From assembly GCA_964374035.1 (NCBI GenBank), contig CAYJWY010000048.1:1-6031 (forward strand): a DNA stretch of 6,031 nt. Reading direction: 5' to 3'. The translations under genes and the position numbers were made by a program. Position 1 is the first letter of the stretch, and each line of letters starts with the position of its first letter. Shown here one piece after another: positions 5,695 to 6,031 of this stretch. The notes below the pieces were generated by a model that saw nothing but the letters and a program-made list of their open reading frames with translations, had not been told where the DNA came from and ran no database searches. This stretch comes from CALRGL01 sp964374035. Lineage in GTDB: Bacteria; Patescibacteriota; Patescibacteriia; UBA9934; GWF2-40-263.

Positions 5695-5725
5695 GACGTC
5701 AGCTAGTGGAGGCAGTTGCCCCAGC
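5692..5725 (-). other. Leader segment complementary to the tRNA-like RNA (pseudoknot or antisense arms)
   Basis: On the minus strand, 5702-5692 reads CTGACGTCAAC, a perfect 11-base complement of the anticodon-arm segment GTTGACGTCAG (5614-5604). Also on the minus strand, 5725-5706 reads GCTGGGG-CAACTG-CCTCCAC, whose two 7-base arms are perfect complements of GTGGAGG and CCCCAGC in the D-arm region (5640-5618). The order of the four segments in the transcript is D-complement, anticodon-complement, D arm, anticodon arm, so the two pairings cross and form an H-type pseudoknot rather than a simple hairpin. Either pairing is incompatible with the cloverleaf. No known RNA family is recognised here. 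Confidence 0.6.
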
Positions 5726-5734
5726 CGTAGTTAT

Positions 5735-5763
5735 AGTTAAACAAATTTGTTCAGTTCTGTCAA
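5735..5763 (-). promoter_or_regulatory. Possible promoter of the tRNA-like transcript with an embedded palindrome
   Basis: On the minus strand a perfect TTGACA (5763-5758) is followed 17 bases later by TTAACT (5740-5735), a weak -10 with three of six consensus bases. A perfect 12-base palindrome, AACAAATTTGTT (5740-5751), fills most of the spacer and could be a repressor site. Transcription would begin near 5728, just upstream of the leader segment complementary to the tRNA-like RNA. Confidence 0.4.
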
Positions 5764-5795
5764 CAGATATGTATGGATAATATTGCGCGCTCAAC

Positions 5796-5823
5796 AAAAA
5801 ACAGCCCGGCACTTCCGAACTGT
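5796..5823 (-). terminator. Minus-strand intrinsic terminator
   Basis: In the minus-strand RNA, ACAGUUCGG pairs with CCGGGCUGU around an AAGUG loop, nine pairs of which two are U-G, followed by a six-base U-run (5801-5796). On the + strand those two U-G pairs become C-A mismatches and there is no U-run, so the structure is strand-specific. It implies a minus-strand transcript arriving from the right. The stem begins inside a TGA codon (5823-5825) that closes a minus-strand frame open to the window edge. Confidence 0.65.
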
Positions 5824-6029
5824 CAGACGATGACCTGTTTTCTGCGCAGAACGCTCGCCTGGTCGTCGATGAGCGAGGCGTTGAGGGGATCGGCGATGCG
5901 AGGGATTTGTCGAGGGATTGCGATTACAAACCTTTTTTGGTTCCCCCTTCGAAAGGTGGAGGGTCGGAGAGGAATACCTGTGGAAAATCTGGGGACGAAC
6001 CCTGGATTTTTTGTTATACTTCTTAACGA
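5823..6029 (-). CDS. Possible C-terminal end of an unrecognised protein, running off the right edge
   Basis: A minus-strand frame is open from the window edge to TGA at 5825-5823, 68 codons with no stop and no ATG inside, so its start would lie beyond the window. The last 30 codons are rich in ATC, CTC, GAC and GTC, like the sure genes here, and the stop runs directly into a minus-strand terminator. The translated end, ADPLNASLIDDQASVL followed by RRKQVIV, belongs to no family I recognise. The upstream part is proline- and arginine-rich and less protein-like. A + strand frame also stays open over much of this region, and a + strand promoter at 6012-6020 would sit inside this gene. It could therefore be noncoding. 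Confidence 0.3.
   Translation of the reverse strand, partial: SLRSITKNPGFVPRFSTGIPLRPSTFRRGNQKRFVIAIPRQIPRIADPLNASLIDDQASVLRRKQVIV
5824..6011. other. Intergenic-type stretch with small repeats and DnaA-box-like sites
   Basis: No confident gene is seen here apart from the doubtful minus-strand frame. Visible items are a hairpin AACGCTCGC/GCGAGGCGTT with one bulged G (5850-5882); two tandem copies of a 12-base unit beginning CGAGGGATT (5899 and 5911); and TGTGGAAAA (5979-5987), whose complement TTTTCCACA fits the relaxed DnaA box pattern. A second near-match, TTATCCATA, lies on the minus strand at 5780-5772. Confidence 0.4.
6012..6020 (+). promoter_or_regulatory. Extended -10 promoter pointing out of the window
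   Basis: TG-T-TATACT is an extended -10 element with five of six consensus bases. No clear -35 box lies 16-18 bases upstream, which is acceptable for extended -10 promoters. Transcription would start near 6027 and serve a + strand gene beyond the edge. Confidence 0.5.
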
Positions 6030-6031
6030 AC

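Noticed and set aside
5703..5744. A 13-codon minus-strand leader peptide starting at TTG, rich in Asn, Tyr, Gly and Trp, before the hairpin
   Set aside because: Its start overlaps the predicted -10 region and lies upstream of the likely transcription start. It has no ribosome binding site, and no amino-acid biosynthesis gene follows.
5571..5930. tmRNA (ssrA) on the minus strand, suggested by the CCA-ended T arm and the pseudoknot-like complementarity
   Set aside because: No 5' segment like GGATTCGACGGG and no believable tag frame is found upstream. The acceptor strand that pairs with the 3' end lies only 69 bases before it, giving tRNA length.
5781..6026. A + strand open frame of about 80 codons ending in TAA
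   Set aside because: It has no ATG, lies partly across a minus-strand terminator, contains low-complexity glycine and proline stretches, and resembles no family I know.

Overview
The window is bacterial DNA of moderate-to-high GC. It is compact, with no obvious mobile-element genes. Weak or absent Shine-Dalgarno sequences, a shortened RNase P RNA and palindromic repeats scattered between and inside genes fit a Patescibacteria/CPR-like genome. That placement is an inference: no taxonomic marker here was compared with anything. The four clear genes end in TAA, TAG, TAG and TAA and contain no in-frame TGA. Layout, left to right on the + strand: half of a palindromic repeat (21-48); trpS (80-1066), a complete tryptophanyl-tRNA synthetase; a near-consensus promoter (1069-1097) driving rnpB, the RNase P RNA (about 1104-1554), closed by an intrinsic terminator (1555-1590); a 99-base spacer made largely of degenerate 8-base repeats; then a three-gene surface-polysaccharide module. 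The module is a polyprenyl-phosphate sugar-phosphotransferase (1690-3102), a WbaZ-like GT4 glycosyltransferase (3220-4317) and an MtfB-like GT4 glycosyltransferase (4295-5491), closed by a strong bidirectional terminator (5491-5527). The likely division of labour is that the membrane enzyme loads the first sugar phosphate onto the lipid carrier and the two cytoplasmic GT4 enzymes extend the glycan. A full-length palindromic repeat sits between genes one and two of the module (3115-3180). A second copy sits inside the third gene (4443-4519), where it is translated in frame as about 26 extra residues. Right of the module, the minus strand carries a tRNA or tRNA-like gene (5571-5646) with an encoded CCA end. 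Its acceptor and T arms are canonical but its D and anticodon arms are odd. A terminator-like hairpin (5662-5694) lies just upstream of it, and a leader segment (5692-5725) is complementary to both the anticodon-arm region and the D-arm region, in an order that gives a pseudoknot. This RNA locus and the translated repeat are the two most unusual things in the window. The last 230 bases hold no confident gene. They contain a minus-strand intrinsic terminator (5796-5823) directly abutting the stop of a minus-strand reading frame that runs off the window edge, and a + strand extended -10 promoter at 6012-6020.
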